In this document: positions 13,600-25,202 of the stretch, in pieces
How positions within the stretch are numbered: position 1 is the stretch's first letter
How the letters are laid out: every line of letters starts with the position of its first letter
Source of the DNA: Coptis chinensis
Lineage: Eukaryota > Streptophyta > Magnoliopsida > Ranunculales > Ranunculaceae
DNA: 64,000 bases
Reading direction: 5' to 3'
Assembly: GCA_015680905.1 (NCBI GenBank)
Contig: CM027384.1
Coordinates: 63,309,001 to 63,373,000, forward strand
Program-made: the position numbers and the translations under genes
Notes under the pieces: generated by a model
Told to the model about the DNA's origin: nothing
Databases searched by the model: none
What the model saw: only the letters and a program-made list of their open reading frames with translations

Positions 13600-14760
13600 T
13601 GAGCAATTCAACAACATATTAGTGTCATATGGATGTCAAAGTACCGTTGTTGATAAAGATGTGTCTTTTCTTTAGAATAAAGCAAGACATATGTGTTAAT
13701 CTCTCTTTGTTTAGATGATTTAATATTATGAGTGCTAGCATTGAGAATGTGTATGAGACAGAGAAATTCCTATTTGAAACACATAATAGACCGTTATTGA
13801 AAATGATAGTTCATTATGTTGTTAAACTCATTTCTGTAACTGCTATATTCAATTATCAAAATGTTGACGTTTGAATATGGTTGAAGCCCACATTGTACCT
13901 TAAACCAGACCGGCCGGATGGTCTAAGGGAATTTCGGGTACTACAGAATTGAATGACTGGTGAATATAGGAATTATAACTCATGTTGGTCTTATTATATT
14001 GTTTTAGTAGGTAGTAGAAATATTTTTCATTGAAAAGTATGGGTATTCTAATAGTAAGCATGCGTTAACACCTTTTGTGACAAATATCTATCTTATGAAA
14101 AATAATCTACTTGTGTTTTCTCATACTAAATATGTCAATATCATTGGTAGCCTATTGTACTTGATGGATAATGTATGTGAGACATGACATTGCCTACATT
14201 TATGACATACTGAGCTGATAACCCATTGTGTCCTTATAAGGAACTTTGATGTATATTGTCAGATTATCCAAGTACTATAGTAGAGCCATTGATTATGGAC
14301 TGATATTTAGTAGATTTTCATCATTGTTGGAAGGGTAATATGTTATAAACTGGATCCAGTAATGTTTATGTGATTACCTTTGGTGGAAATTGAGTGTCTT
14401 GGATATCATCCAAGCTAATCACCTTAGAAAAGGCATGTGATGATGTTGAGTGGGTTAGGAACCTCTTGACAAATCTTCTCATTGGCTCTAAACAGCCTCC
14501 TGATGTGTCTATGCTTTGCAACTGTCTCATTGCATAACTAAGACAGAAAGAAATATGTGCAATGGGAAATGTATATACATAAGTTTGAGATATAACTTAA
14601 TTAAGCAGCTGCTAGAGATTATGTTAGGTCGGACTTAGTTTGGCCACATGTCTGACCGTACCACTTATTTGGAGGCAAGTGGTTATACGTCGAGGGGGAT
14701 GGGACTTATGCCCAGATATAGGGTGACACTGACGGCAACCCTACCTATGTGATTGGAGAT
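13600..14760 (+). pseudogene. Remnant of copia reverse transcriptase/RNase H
   Basis: Short in-frame islands separated by stops and frameshifts follow the copia order: MDVK (RT), DDL (RT active-site box, preceding residue mutated), GSLLYLMD and DIAY, then the RNase H remnants WISSK and EWVRNLL. The end of this region reads SRGMGLMPR, resembling the polyprotein C-terminus. Each island alone is weak, but the order and the flanking LTRs make the assignment credible. Confidence 0.65.
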
Positions 14761-15360
14761 CCCATGAAGTAGGTTCAAAGGGAAAAACAAGTCACTTCGT
14801 CGTCCTACAGTACTATTGTCTTATTTATTTATGAGACGTCCCATCCTATGGCGAGATGATACTATAGTATACTTTGTATAACTAGAATTGCAATGAGTAA
14901 GGATGAGTTATTTTACTCTTATTGGAATATCCATAGTCCATTTTATAATGAGATAGTGTATTTTAACTGCAATGTTCATTTGATGGATATCCACCTATGT
15001 GAATGTAGAACTGGGTCAGTTCTTATGAGTATACGGGCAAGTACTCTAGAACATTCATGGAACACAGGCAGCGCAAGGGCCAAAAAGCGTAACACCGCAG
15101 AATAGGCATATAATGAAAGAACAATGTGGGTGCATGTGATCTATTTTACTACAAGGGAATGTTGGTTCAAAGATTTTTTAATCTACCACTTTCACGTATT
15201 ATAAGACATGTTATCCTATGACTGGTTCAAGCCCGTAAAGCACCAGTATCTTATGCATTGTTTTTTCGATTCTCTCTGGCATTTAGTTAACCCATTTCTT
15301 TTGTAATATTCCATTCCAAAATAGTGGGGGACTATTAGTATTTTGAAATAGTAGGGGATT

Positions 15361-15994
15361 TGTTGGAATCTCTTGTGTATTTCTAAATACTAGTGTGTGT
15401 GTGCAAAGTAGAGGAGATGAACAAATAATGTTCTCTCCACTTTAGTGCATAATAGATAGTCCCACATTGGTTATCCACCACATTGGGTCGGGTTCAGGCT
15501 TGGGCTTGGGCTTACTATTGTGGGTAGTGGTTTGACTAATTGCCTAAACTTGTTTTGCTTTTTTCTTGAGCAGCAAGTTTTGGTGTTCTATTAGGAGTTG
15601 GTCTCTCTTCCTTATCTGTTTAGGAGACCGACCTAACCTCTATAAATAGGACTGTGAGTCCATAGAGGGAGAGACTTTAATAGATCAGAAACTCATCTCA
15701 GAGAAACAGAAACGATAACCTATCCTATTCTTCTTCTCTTCTTCCTGTAGCCGCCAGAGAGAGTTATATTGTTGTTCTAGAGGGTAGTCTGTTCTAGTGC
15801 AAAAGTCGACCTATGTTAACCATTGAATCCTGTGAAGAAGACGCCACTGCTGCCTTTCTGCACCATTGGAAGGGGCGAAATCTTTCCTTAAGGACAACCT
15901 AATCCGCGCCTTGGTTATTACCTGTTAATTCTGTTCTTGTCTACTGTTCCTTCTCTTCTCTTCTAGTTGCTGTGTTGATACAACTATTCTAACA
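15361..15994 (+). repeat. 3' LTR of copia element
   Basis: This 634-bp direct repeat matches the 5' LTR, beginning TGTTGGAATC and ending CTAACA. A purine-rich stretch (AGTAGGGGATT) immediately before it is the candidate polypurine tract. Substitutions and small indels against the 5' LTR are numerous, especially in its last 250 bp, which argues for an old insertion. Confidence 0.9.
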
Positions 15995-16098
15995 CTAACC
16001 AAGAAAACAACTTCTGCTATCTAAGAAAATTTCAGACATAAACTAGGTATACAATAATTAAATTTTCATAAATGGGTTAAGATTCTAGAAACTCATCG

Positions 16099-17421
16099 TC
16101 ATTCTTCATATTCCGGCCTCCACTCGTTCAGTATTTGCCGCTCTTTGATCTTTTGCCACAAAACTTTTGCTCCCTCAATTTCTGTAATTTCATTGAAGTC
16201 ATTTGTATTGGGAATATTAAGGCACCGCATTCCATGCTGATGGCGCGACTCCTTGAAGTGTAGTTCAAAAGCTCTGCGTCCGTGATAAGTATATAGTTCC
16301 CACATATCTCACACTCGAATACTTGGCGAAGACCATGAAGCTTATACAACCAGAAGGGAATGGGCTTTCCATCCAGGCCGATTGGCAATTTTAGAGGATT
16401 GTAGACCTGTTGTTCTTCCTTTTCGTCGTAGCTTTGAGTACTCTGAGCTGTTAGTATCTGTTCCTCTTCTTCCTGTTCTGCCACCATCTCACATGTAAGA
16501 GCCTGTTTCCTCACAATTTTTTCTTTTGTTCGCACAATGGCCTCACTTAGCAATTCACACATTTTCTTCAGCTTTATCTCCATCCGTTTCAAACTGTCGC
16601 TAGACTGATGTGATTGTGAGCCTTTAGGAAAACATTTTCTGTCCAGCTTCTCGAGGGCTGTGTACTTTGTAAGAAAGAGCCCCATTGCTCGCTCATCAAG
16701 TGTACCAACCAGTTTTCAGATCCGACTCCCTTTAACTCCTCAGCAGTATTGTAATCTTTGAGATCAATAGTCGAGAGCTGTTGTTCAAATTCATCAGGGC
16801 CGAAATCGATTGTAGAAATAACTTTGTCGAGGTCTTGCAACGGTTCTATCCTTCGAAAGAAACCCATAAGGTATTCCAAAAGATGCTCCAAGTATTTCTT
16901 GCACTCCCTTGTCACCCTATTTCGAGGACCTACTTCATGGAAGCTATCCAGGTATGTAGAGTAATCAATGGGCTCTCCCAATTTACAATTGTTGTACTCG
17001 TTGTGCAACTCATGCATGTCCAAGTACTGTCCATAACCTTCCTCGCCACTGAACGCAACTTTTGGGAGTACATCCTCAATCTCTGCGTCGTGGTCGACAA
17101 AAGAAACTACATCAGAATAATGCTGTCTATATATAGTACTGATGAATCTCATGCAGTCTCTCGTAAAAGACAATAAACACATTATTTGTTTCTCCTCCAA
17201 GCGCAGCAATCTCATCTGTCCTCAAATTATCTGTCATCGTATGTTTCGACCAGTTTCCGAGTGGTGTGAGTTATGGTTGCAACCATGTTCCGAACTCGGT
17301 GGTCACGGAACAGGTGATCAAGATTCCCTGAAGTGGATTTTTGGAGATCTTTCGCAATCAGCCCCTCAAGCCGTTCTACTGTCTCATGACAAGCTCTTGT
17401 TTCTTCTAATAGAGTCGACAT
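16099..17421 (-). pseudogene. SF3A3 (SF3a60) splicing factor pseudogene
   Basis: The - strand carries, almost end to end and without introns, a splicing factor 3a subunit 3 (SF3a60, U2 snRNP) sequence broken by frameshifts. The order is MSTLLEETRACHETVERLEG (17421 on), DEIAALGGE after a stop near 17227, VAFSGEEGYGQYLDMHELHN and LLEYLMGFFRRIEPLQDLD (16589-17215), LFLTKYTALEKLD and YNPLKLPIGLDGKPIPFWLY with CEICGNY (16128-16685), then HFKESRHQHGMRCLNIPNT in yet another frame (16099-16305). At least four frame changes are needed. The family's last roughly 25 residues are missing after WRPEYEE. Lack of introns suggests a retroposed copy, but no poly-A tail or flanking repeat was found. The duplicate locus near 43.05 kb lacks it, which fits insertion after the duplication or deletion there. 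Confidence 0.9.
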
Positions 17422-17814
17422 CTTTCAATCCAGATTTGTTGTTTCTTTCTTCTAACAATGATTCTAACAATGAAACTTCAGCAATACAAAACTCAAAATC
17501 GAAGATTAATAGGAGACGAGGAAAGCATCAGCATAGAGCAGTCTCTTTTTATAATGGAACAGTACATGTACACTACTTATTCGTGTGCATGGCTTCTAAA
17601 TTTGAACGTATTGCTGGACTTCTTAATGTAAAATATGTTGGCAATTAGAATTCAAAACTGATTTGGAAGTGAAGTATATTAGCTACTTTTTTTTTCGATA
17701 ATAGTATATTAGCAACTTTACTAATTAACATGTGACTTTGTACAAACAAATATATTATCGCAAATTCCGAATGCCAAGTAAAACTCTGAAAAGTGCATAA
17801 TTTAATTTGTGATG
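17422..17814. other. Flanking sequence between SF3A3 pseudogene and gypsy LTR
   Basis: This stretch probably includes 5'UTR-derived sequence of the SF3A3 pseudogene on the - strand and then plain AT-rich sequence. Nothing else is recognisable. Confidence 0.4.
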
Positions 17815-17819
17815 CCAAT

Positions 17820-18228
17820 TGTGATTGCCCAGAACACCTTTTTTTGAATGCTCTTGGATCACACAATGTCGATATATGAATGATAGATTGAATGGAATTG
17901 AATTAAAGATTTTTATTGATTCAGGAAAAGAAAGTTTACAATAGCTCTGGTTCTCTCTTTCTCTTTCTTGTTTTTCTAGTTTTTTGCACAATGAATCGAA
18001 TGAATCTATTTCTTCTCCATCTCGTCTTTTTATAGTCATCTCGGATTAGCCTTGGCCCAATCCGCTTTTGACACTTGTCCTTTGTCTTCTTTCCTCCTTT
18101 CCCGCTTCTTTCCTGCAAACATTTTAAACACCACCCCGAAATACATCGAGATATTGACTTTTATGTCGATATCTCAAGTTTTGAAATATCAGATAACATA
18201 TTTGAGGGTGCAATATTTGCCTACTACA
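17820..18228 (-). repeat. 3' LTR of Tat-type element
   Basis: This 409-bp direct repeat of 28902-29310, with TG...CA ends on the + strand, has only scattered substitutions against its partner. The equal length and high similarity point to a fairly recent insertion relative to the copia element. Confidence 0.93.
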
Positions 18229-18240
18229 TCTCCCCACTCG
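18229..18240 (-). other. Polypurine tract of Tat-type element
   Basis: Read on the - strand, the bases abutting the 3' LTR are GAGTGGGGAGA, a typical polypurine tract for plus-strand DNA priming, exactly where one is expected. Confidence 0.75.
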
Positions 18241-18789
18241 TAAACTTGAAATCTCGCTCCGACTTTCAATTTTTCGAGAAGCGGTTTTATTTGGGCCCAT
18301 ATAACCACCTGACCCATTTCTTTGAATAAAAAAAAAAACCGTTTCGTTTCCCTAGCTTCTTAGAGACGCTTCTTCACAACTCCAAATCTTTTCGCATTTC
18401 ACTCTCCCCGCATTCCAGCTTGTTCTCCAAAGAAGAAACTCTTTCTTGCACTCATCCAGGTACGCTTATTTTTCCCTGCACTTGGTTAACTTATCTAGAA
18501 ACAACATTGATATATACTTATTTTGCAAGAAAACAAACCGACAATTGGTTTCTGGAATTTAAATTTTCCAAATCTGTCTATATTTTTATGTTCGTGCTTA
18601 TATGATGGTATACCGCACTATCTTAAACTCTTAACTATGTAAAAGTCTGCACCTTCCTTTATATCAGATGTTTTAATTACTGTTATGACTATCGGATATA
18701 TCAACATGGGAATTGTTATTTCGATATTTCCGATATGCCAACCATATATCTCGCATTTTCCGATAATCTAATACTATATTAATGCTCTG

Positions 18790-18790
<1 letters not shown>

Positions 18791-18826
<36 letters not shown>
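18791..18826. repeat. (TA)n microsatellite
   Basis: A pure TA dinucleotide run of about 36 bp lies just upstream of the antisense gene. It may be only a microsatellite, though it sits where a promoter of that gene would be. Confidence 0.9.
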
Positions 18827-18829
<3 letters not shown>

Positions 18830-18884
18830 TTTCGATACTAAAAAAAATACCTTTGTCATCCCCTCTTTGCTTATAGCCCCTTCA

Positions 18885-21287
18885 ATGTCAAGTGAGGACA
18901 CCATTTCTAATGCTAGCGTCGATAGTGGCGATACCCTTTCTGGCGATAGACTTGATAGCCATGCTTTTGCCTCCACTTCTGCTAACACCGAACGACCTCA
19001 CATTTCTTGGGAGTTATCTTATGTCATAGGAGTCCCTTGTCATCCTTTCGCCACTACTGATTCTGAATCTGAGCGTGATACTATTGAAGATAGAAGCCAA
19101 TGGAGACATGGACTTATCGCTTTTTTCATCAAAATACCCAACTTAGCTTTAGTTTAGGCTGCCTATCAAATTCCCCCCACCTTTTACCTCCAACATTATG
19201 ATGGTACTCGAACCTTTACCCAATGTCAAAGTGGGACCAAGCAAGGGATTATTATTACTGTCGGCCAAATCATCGCTGGTTTGAGACTTCCTCTGACTAA
19301 CCTCGATCGTGAAGTGTTAAACTATCTGAACATTTTCCCTGGTATTGGGTAACTTTTGGAGATTAATGTTTGTCTGTAATTATTACAATAGCCATCTCTC
19401 CACCGAAAACTATGAAGCTGATAGAATTAGATTGTCTGATATCCTTATGCACTATAGATTTTGTGAAAAGCATATTGGATATTTTTATCCCAAAAAACAT
19501 ACCCAGAAAAACATTAGGGGTATCCTTCGTCAGAATCGTAAAAGCGACAAAGAATGTACACATTATCCTATCATTGTTCTTGGTCCATGGGAAAGTGCCG
19601 ACACTCTAGCGAATCCTCCCTTAAAATTTCAAGTCTTCAATACTTCAGGTATACCCTTCTTTTGATTTATTTTCAATATTTATATATCAGAATTCCCTTC
19701 TAACCCCAACCTCTCTGCCTCTTTTCAGTTTTCCTTCCTCATTTTGACAAAGCGCGTGAGAACTCAGATAGAGTACTCAAACTTTTGCAAGGGACCGAAG
19801 AAGAAATCAATGCGCGTACTGGAGCTGATGCAGAAGCAAAGTCAACTGTTTCCCTTCTTGATATCAAAAACTATCGCGAGCCTCTTTTTGTTCTTAAGAG
19901 TTGGACTCTTCAGAAAATGGGTCAGTCTCCAACTTCAACTCAATCCCCCTTGAAAAATCCCATAAATGACCCTTCTTTCCTTATGTCTTCCTTTGCTTTG
20001 CATGAACTGCCTCCTCATCATCTTCCCCATATACCGGACTTATTTAGATAACAATCTTGCCATGACTCCAACTCTTTTTCCCCAAATTAAAAAGGAAGTT
20101 CCTGACTTTTATGAATATCCCATTTTACAAAATATATTTGATCAACATCTTTTGTTGTATACAGATATGGCTCGAAAGTCTGTGAATCCCAATGTTGGTC
20201 GCCTTTTACTTGATAAGAACAAACAGAAAGCTTTTGAACCTATATCGGCTCCAACTCCTAAAGATAAGCAATCTGTCCCTCCCTCTGAGATTCCGACTAC
20301 TCCTGCTAAGGTCAACGCACTTGCTGTTCCCCAAGATAAATCTGCGGCTTCCTCCCAAAACAATCCTAGTTCCAAGAAGCGCAAAACTAATTGGGGAGAG
20401 AGTGGTCTTTCTCCTGATCAAAATCTTGACTATGTTCCTTCTACTGATCCTAGTACCATCTTTAGTTCCGTCTTTCATTTAATTAATGGACAGGACGTCC
20501 CTTTAACTGCATCACTACTTGGTGAAAACCCTCCTGAGGATTTGGGTGTTACACTCTGTACTAACTGCGTTCTCCCTATGGATAAACTCGCGGTGCACAA
20601 AGTGTCTTCTGTTGATCGCTTGACAAATTTCTGCGACTTCATTGAAAAGGTACTCATACTTAGTTTTCCTTATATTGCTTAACCAAACTTTTCCTGTCTG
20701 CTTATATGTTCCCATGTTTTTCGTAGGCTAAGATAAATGCCCTGGCTCAATTTGATCTCCACTATTCACAAGATTTGGATATCAGTTGTTTCCAAAAAAC
20801 CATTGATGCTCAGAAAAAAGAACTTGATAAGCTAACTCGAGAAGTAACTAGCTTGAGAAGAGAAAATACTCAGTTAAAAACCGAGAATAATCAACTGAAG
20901 ACCGATTTGAAAGTTAATGCTGAAACTGCCAAGAAGGTTTTACAACAAATTTTTTTTGAACATGCAGAAACTCTTAAGCAAGTTACTGACAACTTTGTTA
21001 TAGAAGAGGTGAAGTACAAGGACGCTTCTGATGCTGAATTTAATGAAGTCGTTGATACTTTGAACATTCTAGGTGAACAATTGACAGCCTTCAGACCCTA
21101 TATCCCTCATGATGTTCTTATAGCCCATGGAGTCACTCCCTTTGATGCTGTTACCCAGGACCCCGAATTTGTGCCTCCTATTAATCCTGATGTACCAACA
21201 ACTGATGCTTCTCGTGCTTGTGCTGATATCGCTCAAAATGATGAATTTGCTGAGATAGATGGTCTTCTTAGTACCCCTCCCTCTTAA
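18885..21287 (+). CDS. Antisense gene (aORF) of Tat-type element, degenerate
   Basis: This gene is opposite in strand to gag-pol, between integrase and 3' LTR. It begins with an acidic Ser/Thr-rich segment (MSSEDTISNASVDSGDT). A region near 19260-19360 reads GLRLPLTNLDREVLNYLNIF and resembles the putative gypsy-type transposon domain (PF04195-like). Parts up to 20050 need at least one stop and a frameshift to be bridged. From about 20045 the frame is open (MARKSVNPNVGRLLLDKNKQ, a basic Pro/Ser linker with SSKKRKTNWGE). It crosses a clean 77-bp GT-AG intron (20650-20726) into KINALAQFDLHYSQDLD and a coiled coil (QKKELDKLTREVTSLRRENT), ending with an acidic tail and TAA at 21285-21287. The function of such aORFs is unknown; nuclear or virion roles are speculation. 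The present copy looks broken in its 5' half. Confidence 0.72.
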
Positions 21288-21439
21288 CTGCACCAATTTT
21301 GCTACAATCTTTTTCTGGTTTTGTAATATTGCTACAATCTTTTTCTTTCTTTATTAGTAACTTTTGTCCCTTTTGTTTCTGATTGTTTATGAATGGTTCA
21401 ATTATGCTTCTTTCCATTTCTCAATCCCAAAGAATATAT

Positions 21440-22330
21440 CAACGACTACACTTGCATGAACTTTTGGATATCCTCCACCTAACTTATATATCGTTGATAC
21501 TTACACTTATATGAAATGACGAATGAAATTTTCGATACCCTCAACGAAAAAGAGAGAGTAACGACGATATTTAGATTTGTATGGATAGAACATAAAAATA
21601 AACTTTTTGATACCCTCAACCAAAAAGAAAGTATCAGCGATTCTTAGACTTGTATCAACATAAAATGAAATTTTCGATACCCTCAAACAAAAAGAGAGTA
21701 TCGACGATACTTAGGCTTGTATCAACAAAAAATGAAATTTTCGATACCCTCATCCAAAAAGAGAGTATCGGCGATACTTAGACTTGTATCAACAGAAAAT
21801 AAAATTTTCGATACCCTCAACCAAAAAGAGAATATCGGCGATACTTAGACTTGTATCAATAGAAAATGAAATCAACAGAAAATGAAATTTTTGATATTCT
21901 CAACCAAAAAGAGAGTATCGGCGATACTTAGACTTGTATCAATCAGAAAATGAAATTTTCGATATTCTCAACCAAAAAGAGAGTATCGGCGATACTTAGA
22001 CTTATATCAATCAGAAAATAAAATTTTTGATACCCTCAACCAAAAAGAGAGTATCGGCGATACTTTGACTTGTATAAACAGAAAATGAAATTTTCGATAC
22101 CCTCAACCAAAAAGAGAGTATCGGCGATACTTTGACTTGTATCAACAGAAAATGAAAATTTCAATACCCTCAACCAAAAAGAGAGTATCGGCGATACTTA
22201 GACTTGTATCAACAGAAAATGAAATCAACAGAAAATAAAATTTTCAATACCCTCAACCAAAAAGAGAGTATCGGCGATACTTAGACATGTATCAATAGAA
22301 AATTGCATTTTCGATATGTTATGAACCAAA
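21440..22330. repeat. Tandem repeat block 1 (unit about 67 bp)
   Basis: About a dozen head-to-tail copies of a unit containing GATACTTAGACTTGTATCAA, AATTTTCGATACCCTCAACC and AAAAAGAGAGTATCGGC are present. Copies vary by a few substitutions, and two have a short internal duplication (ATCAACAGAAAATGAA). At every unit junction GTATC-GGC-GATAC forms a small inverted repeat. Tat elements are known to carry such hypervariable 3' untranslated satellites. Confidence 0.93.
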
Positions 22331-22469
22331 TAATCATTATTACAATAGAAACCAAATCATAACGACATACCTTTATTGTTTTGAATGATCTTTCATGCAC
22401 CATTGCTTGTAGATCGTATCATAACTTTTTTGTTCTCTTGCTTTATCTTGAATTTTAACAATACACCTG

Positions 22470-23150
22470 ATACCGACCCTTCTGTCAATCTCAAGACTTT
22501 TGATGCGTGATATCTACCACGGTTTTTTATATAAGGATTTTTGACGATATGCTTGATATCAATATTTCTGTCGATATTAGGACTTTTTATGCCTGATATC
22601 TGCCACTGTTTTTGATATCAAGACTTTTGACAATATGCCTAATATCAACATTTCTGTCGATATCAGGACTTTTTATGCCTGATATCTGCCACTTTTTTTT
22701 ATATCAAGACTTTTGACAATATGCCTGATACCAACATTTTCGTTGATAACAAGACTTCTTATACCTGATATCTACCTCGGTTTTTGATATTAGGACTTTT
22801 GACGATATGCTCGATACCAACACATCTGTTAATAGCAGGACTTCTTATGCCTGATATCAACATTTCTGTCAACACCAGGACTTTTTATGCCTAATATCTG
22901 CCTCAGTTTATGATATCAGGACTTTTGACGATATGCCCGATATCAACATTTCTGTCGATAACATGACTTCTTATGCCTGATATCAACATTTCTATCAACA
23001 CCAGGACTTTTTATGCCTGATATCTGTCTCGGTTTCTAATATCAGGACTTTTGACGATATGCCCGATATCAACATTTCTGTCGATAGCACGACTTCTTAT
23101 GCCTGATATCAACATTTCTGTCAATCACCAGGACTTCTTATCATAAGATA
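22470..23150. repeat. Tandem repeat block 2 (GATATC/CGATA-rich)
   Basis: This second, more irregular array is built from TTTTGATATCAGGACTTTTG, ACGATATGCCCGATATCAAC, ATTTCTGTCGATA and GACTTCTTATGCCTGATATC modules in varying order, about 8-10 repeats. It differs in sequence from block 1 but shares the abundant GATA-palindrome content. Confidence 0.88.
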
Positions 23151-23375
23151 ACAACATTCATAAGATAACCACATTTATTTTGAATTTGAACTTTTTTTAT
23201 TGAATTGAACCATCTTTGTACATACCTCACTTCCTTGTAAACCTTGCAAACTACATTATTGATAGAATACCTTCAGATTATTGATATTTTGAGGCTTTGC
23301 TAGTAATTCACCATCAACTTTCTTAAGATATTATGCTCCATTTATTCCCACCTTATGGACAATGTAAGGACCTTC

Positions 23376-24224
23376 CTAATTCGCTGACAGCTTTCCAGCT
23401 CCCTTTTCTTTTGTTACTTGCGTGACTTCTTTCAATACCAAATCACCTTCTTGGAAACTTCTTTTTTTAACACTCTTGTTGAATGCTTTCCTGAGCTGTC
23501 TATGATAAGAATCAAGCCTCATTCTTGCTTGTTTTCCTCTTTTTTCTTCCAAGTTTAAGACTTTTGCATGCATTCTTTGGTTATTCAAACCCTTTTCTAC
23601 CATCATTGTTCTTGATGTCGATACTACCATATCTGCTGGAGTAACCGCTTCCATACCATAAGCTAGAGTAAATGGCGATTCCCCTATGGCTACTCTCGGA
23701 GTTGTCCTGTATTCTCATAACACACTATTTAGCTCATTTACCCACAAACTCTTCTTGTCCTCCAGCTTCTTTTTAATATTATCCATGATGGTCTTATTTG
23801 TCGCTTCAGCTTGCCCATTGCCCTGAGCGTAATAAGGTGCCGATGTAAAATGCTTGATCCTATATGACTCTAAGAACTCTTTTACTTTTCCTCCGATAAA
23901 TTGAGGGCCATTATCCGATATAATAACATATGGTAATCCATATCTACAAACCACCCATTCAAACAGGAAACCGATGATATCTTGTTCTTTGACATGTTGC
24001 AAGGCTATAGCTTCTACCCATTTAGTGAAGTAGTCTGTTACCACTAACATGAACCTTTTCTTCCCCTTTCCAGGTATTAGTGGACCCACAATGTCCATTT
24101 CCCATAAAGCAAACGGCCATGGGTTCGATACACAATGTAACTCTTCTACTAGAACATGAATGGCATGTCCATGCTTTTGACACTGGATACATTTTTTTGC
24201 ATAACGAAGGCAGTCTCTTTTCAT
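23376..24224 (-). pseudogene. Integrase of Tat-type element
   Basis: The 23715-24224 segment holds CQKHG from the zinc-binding region, the catalytic core motifs MDIVGPL and ISDNGPQF, and NGQAEATNKTI with the third acidic residue. The 23376-23654 segment, in the frame after an interruption near 23710, gives the C-terminal domain with FQEGDLVLKEV. The DDE residues appear intact, but the domain is split by a stop. Confidence 0.9.
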
Positions 24225-24407
24225 TTGTGGTCAAAAATATCCCTGTCTCACTATCTTATTTGCTAACGATCTTCCTGCTGAGTGATTCCCATATTCCCCT
24301 TCATGCATTTTTGCTATAATTTGTATAGCCTCGGCTGGAGATATATATTTTAAATGTGAGCCTCCTGGATTTTTCCGATACAACTAATCGTCAATTAGTA
24401 GATATCT

Positions 24408-25178
24408 TTATGCTCCTGCTTTTACCCTTCTAGCCTCATTTTTATCTTCTGGCAATTTGCCCTCAAACATAAATGACATATAACTGCTCAACCATGACGC
24501 CCCCAGCGTATCTATTTCCATAACCTCCGACTGCTTTATACCAATACTTGGGGTTTGTTGAACACCTATATACAACTCCGACTGCTCATTCTCAAGCATA
24601 GCCGCTACGTATGCCAAAGCATCAGAATGCCGGTTTTCACCCCTATCAAGGTGTTGAAACTTAATCTTCCTGAAATCCTTGAGTTTCAATATAACCAAGT
24701 TCAAATAATCGATCATGTTATCGCATTTTGCTGCATAACCTCCATTGATCTGACTTATCATTAACTGAGAATTACTGAAAACCGATAAGTCTTTGATATT
24801 TAGCGATTTAGCCATCTCCAAACCTGTTATTAGAGCCTCATATTCGGCTTCATTGTTGGAGGCGTAAAAACCCAAAGTAACTGCTGACTCCAATCTTTGG
24901 TTTTCTGGGGTTATCAGCACAGTGCCGATACCACACCTTTTTTGCCCTGATAATCCATCTACAATTAGCCTCCATCCATTTGAACCCATCCATGGATCAT
25001 CCTCATCCATCGTATTATCAGGCTCCTGTAAGAATGTAATACTATCTTCTTCAGCCTTCCAATCTTCATCTTCAGTAGGAAAATCTGCTAAAAAGTCCGC
25101 CAAAACTTGGCTTTTTTCCGACACTCTATTTTTATATTCAATTCCATACTCATCAATAAGAACTGACCATTTTGCCAT
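24408..25178 (-). pseudogene. Second (plant-type) RNase H of Tat-type element
   Basis: WRLIVDGLSGQKRCGIGTVL, NNEAEYEALITGLEMA and FSNSQLMISQINGGY follow the plant/archaeal-type RNase H that the Tat clade gained in addition to its ordinary RNase H. In most family members the third motif is SDSQL; here it reads SNSQL, so a catalytic Asp appears replaced by Asn. The N-terminal part is the connection after the first RNase H (QVLADFLADFP). Confidence 0.85.
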
Positions 25179-25202
25179 TCTGCCTGATTTAGCTGTCTTA
25201 GC

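Larger units (their letters stand above)
10272..15994. mobile_element. Ty1/copia LTR retrotransposon, degenerate
   Basis: The element starts TGTTGGAATC and ends ATTCTAACA. It is flanked by the perfect 5-bp duplication CTAAC at 10267-10271 and 15995-15999. The duplicated empty site near 43.03 kb carries CTAAC once. LTRs are 10272-10948 and 15361-15994. The interior is heavily mutated, but scraps of copia polymerase can be read on the + strand in the canonical order. These are an MDVK-type RT start near 13630, a DDL box near 13715, GSLLYLMD near 14150 and an RNase H/C-terminal region near 14270-14760. No long ORF survives, so it cannot be autonomous. Confidence 0.9.

Noticed and set aside
15100..15360. 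A gene at the end of the copia interior
   Set aside because: Sequence just before the 3' LTR has no open frame. It is untranslated element sequence ending in the polypurine tract.
17142..17648. 168-codon + strand ORF
   Set aside because: It is antisense to the SF3A3 pseudogene start and 5' flank. The - strand has the recognisable protein.
20142..20478. - strand ORFs of 80-90 codons in the Tat element
   Set aside because: They mirror the Pro/Ser-rich part of the + strand antisense gene and show no motif.
21440..22330. CRISPR-like regular repeat array
   Set aside because: Units are contiguous without unique spacers, in a plant retrotransposon 3' region, so it is a satellite-type array.
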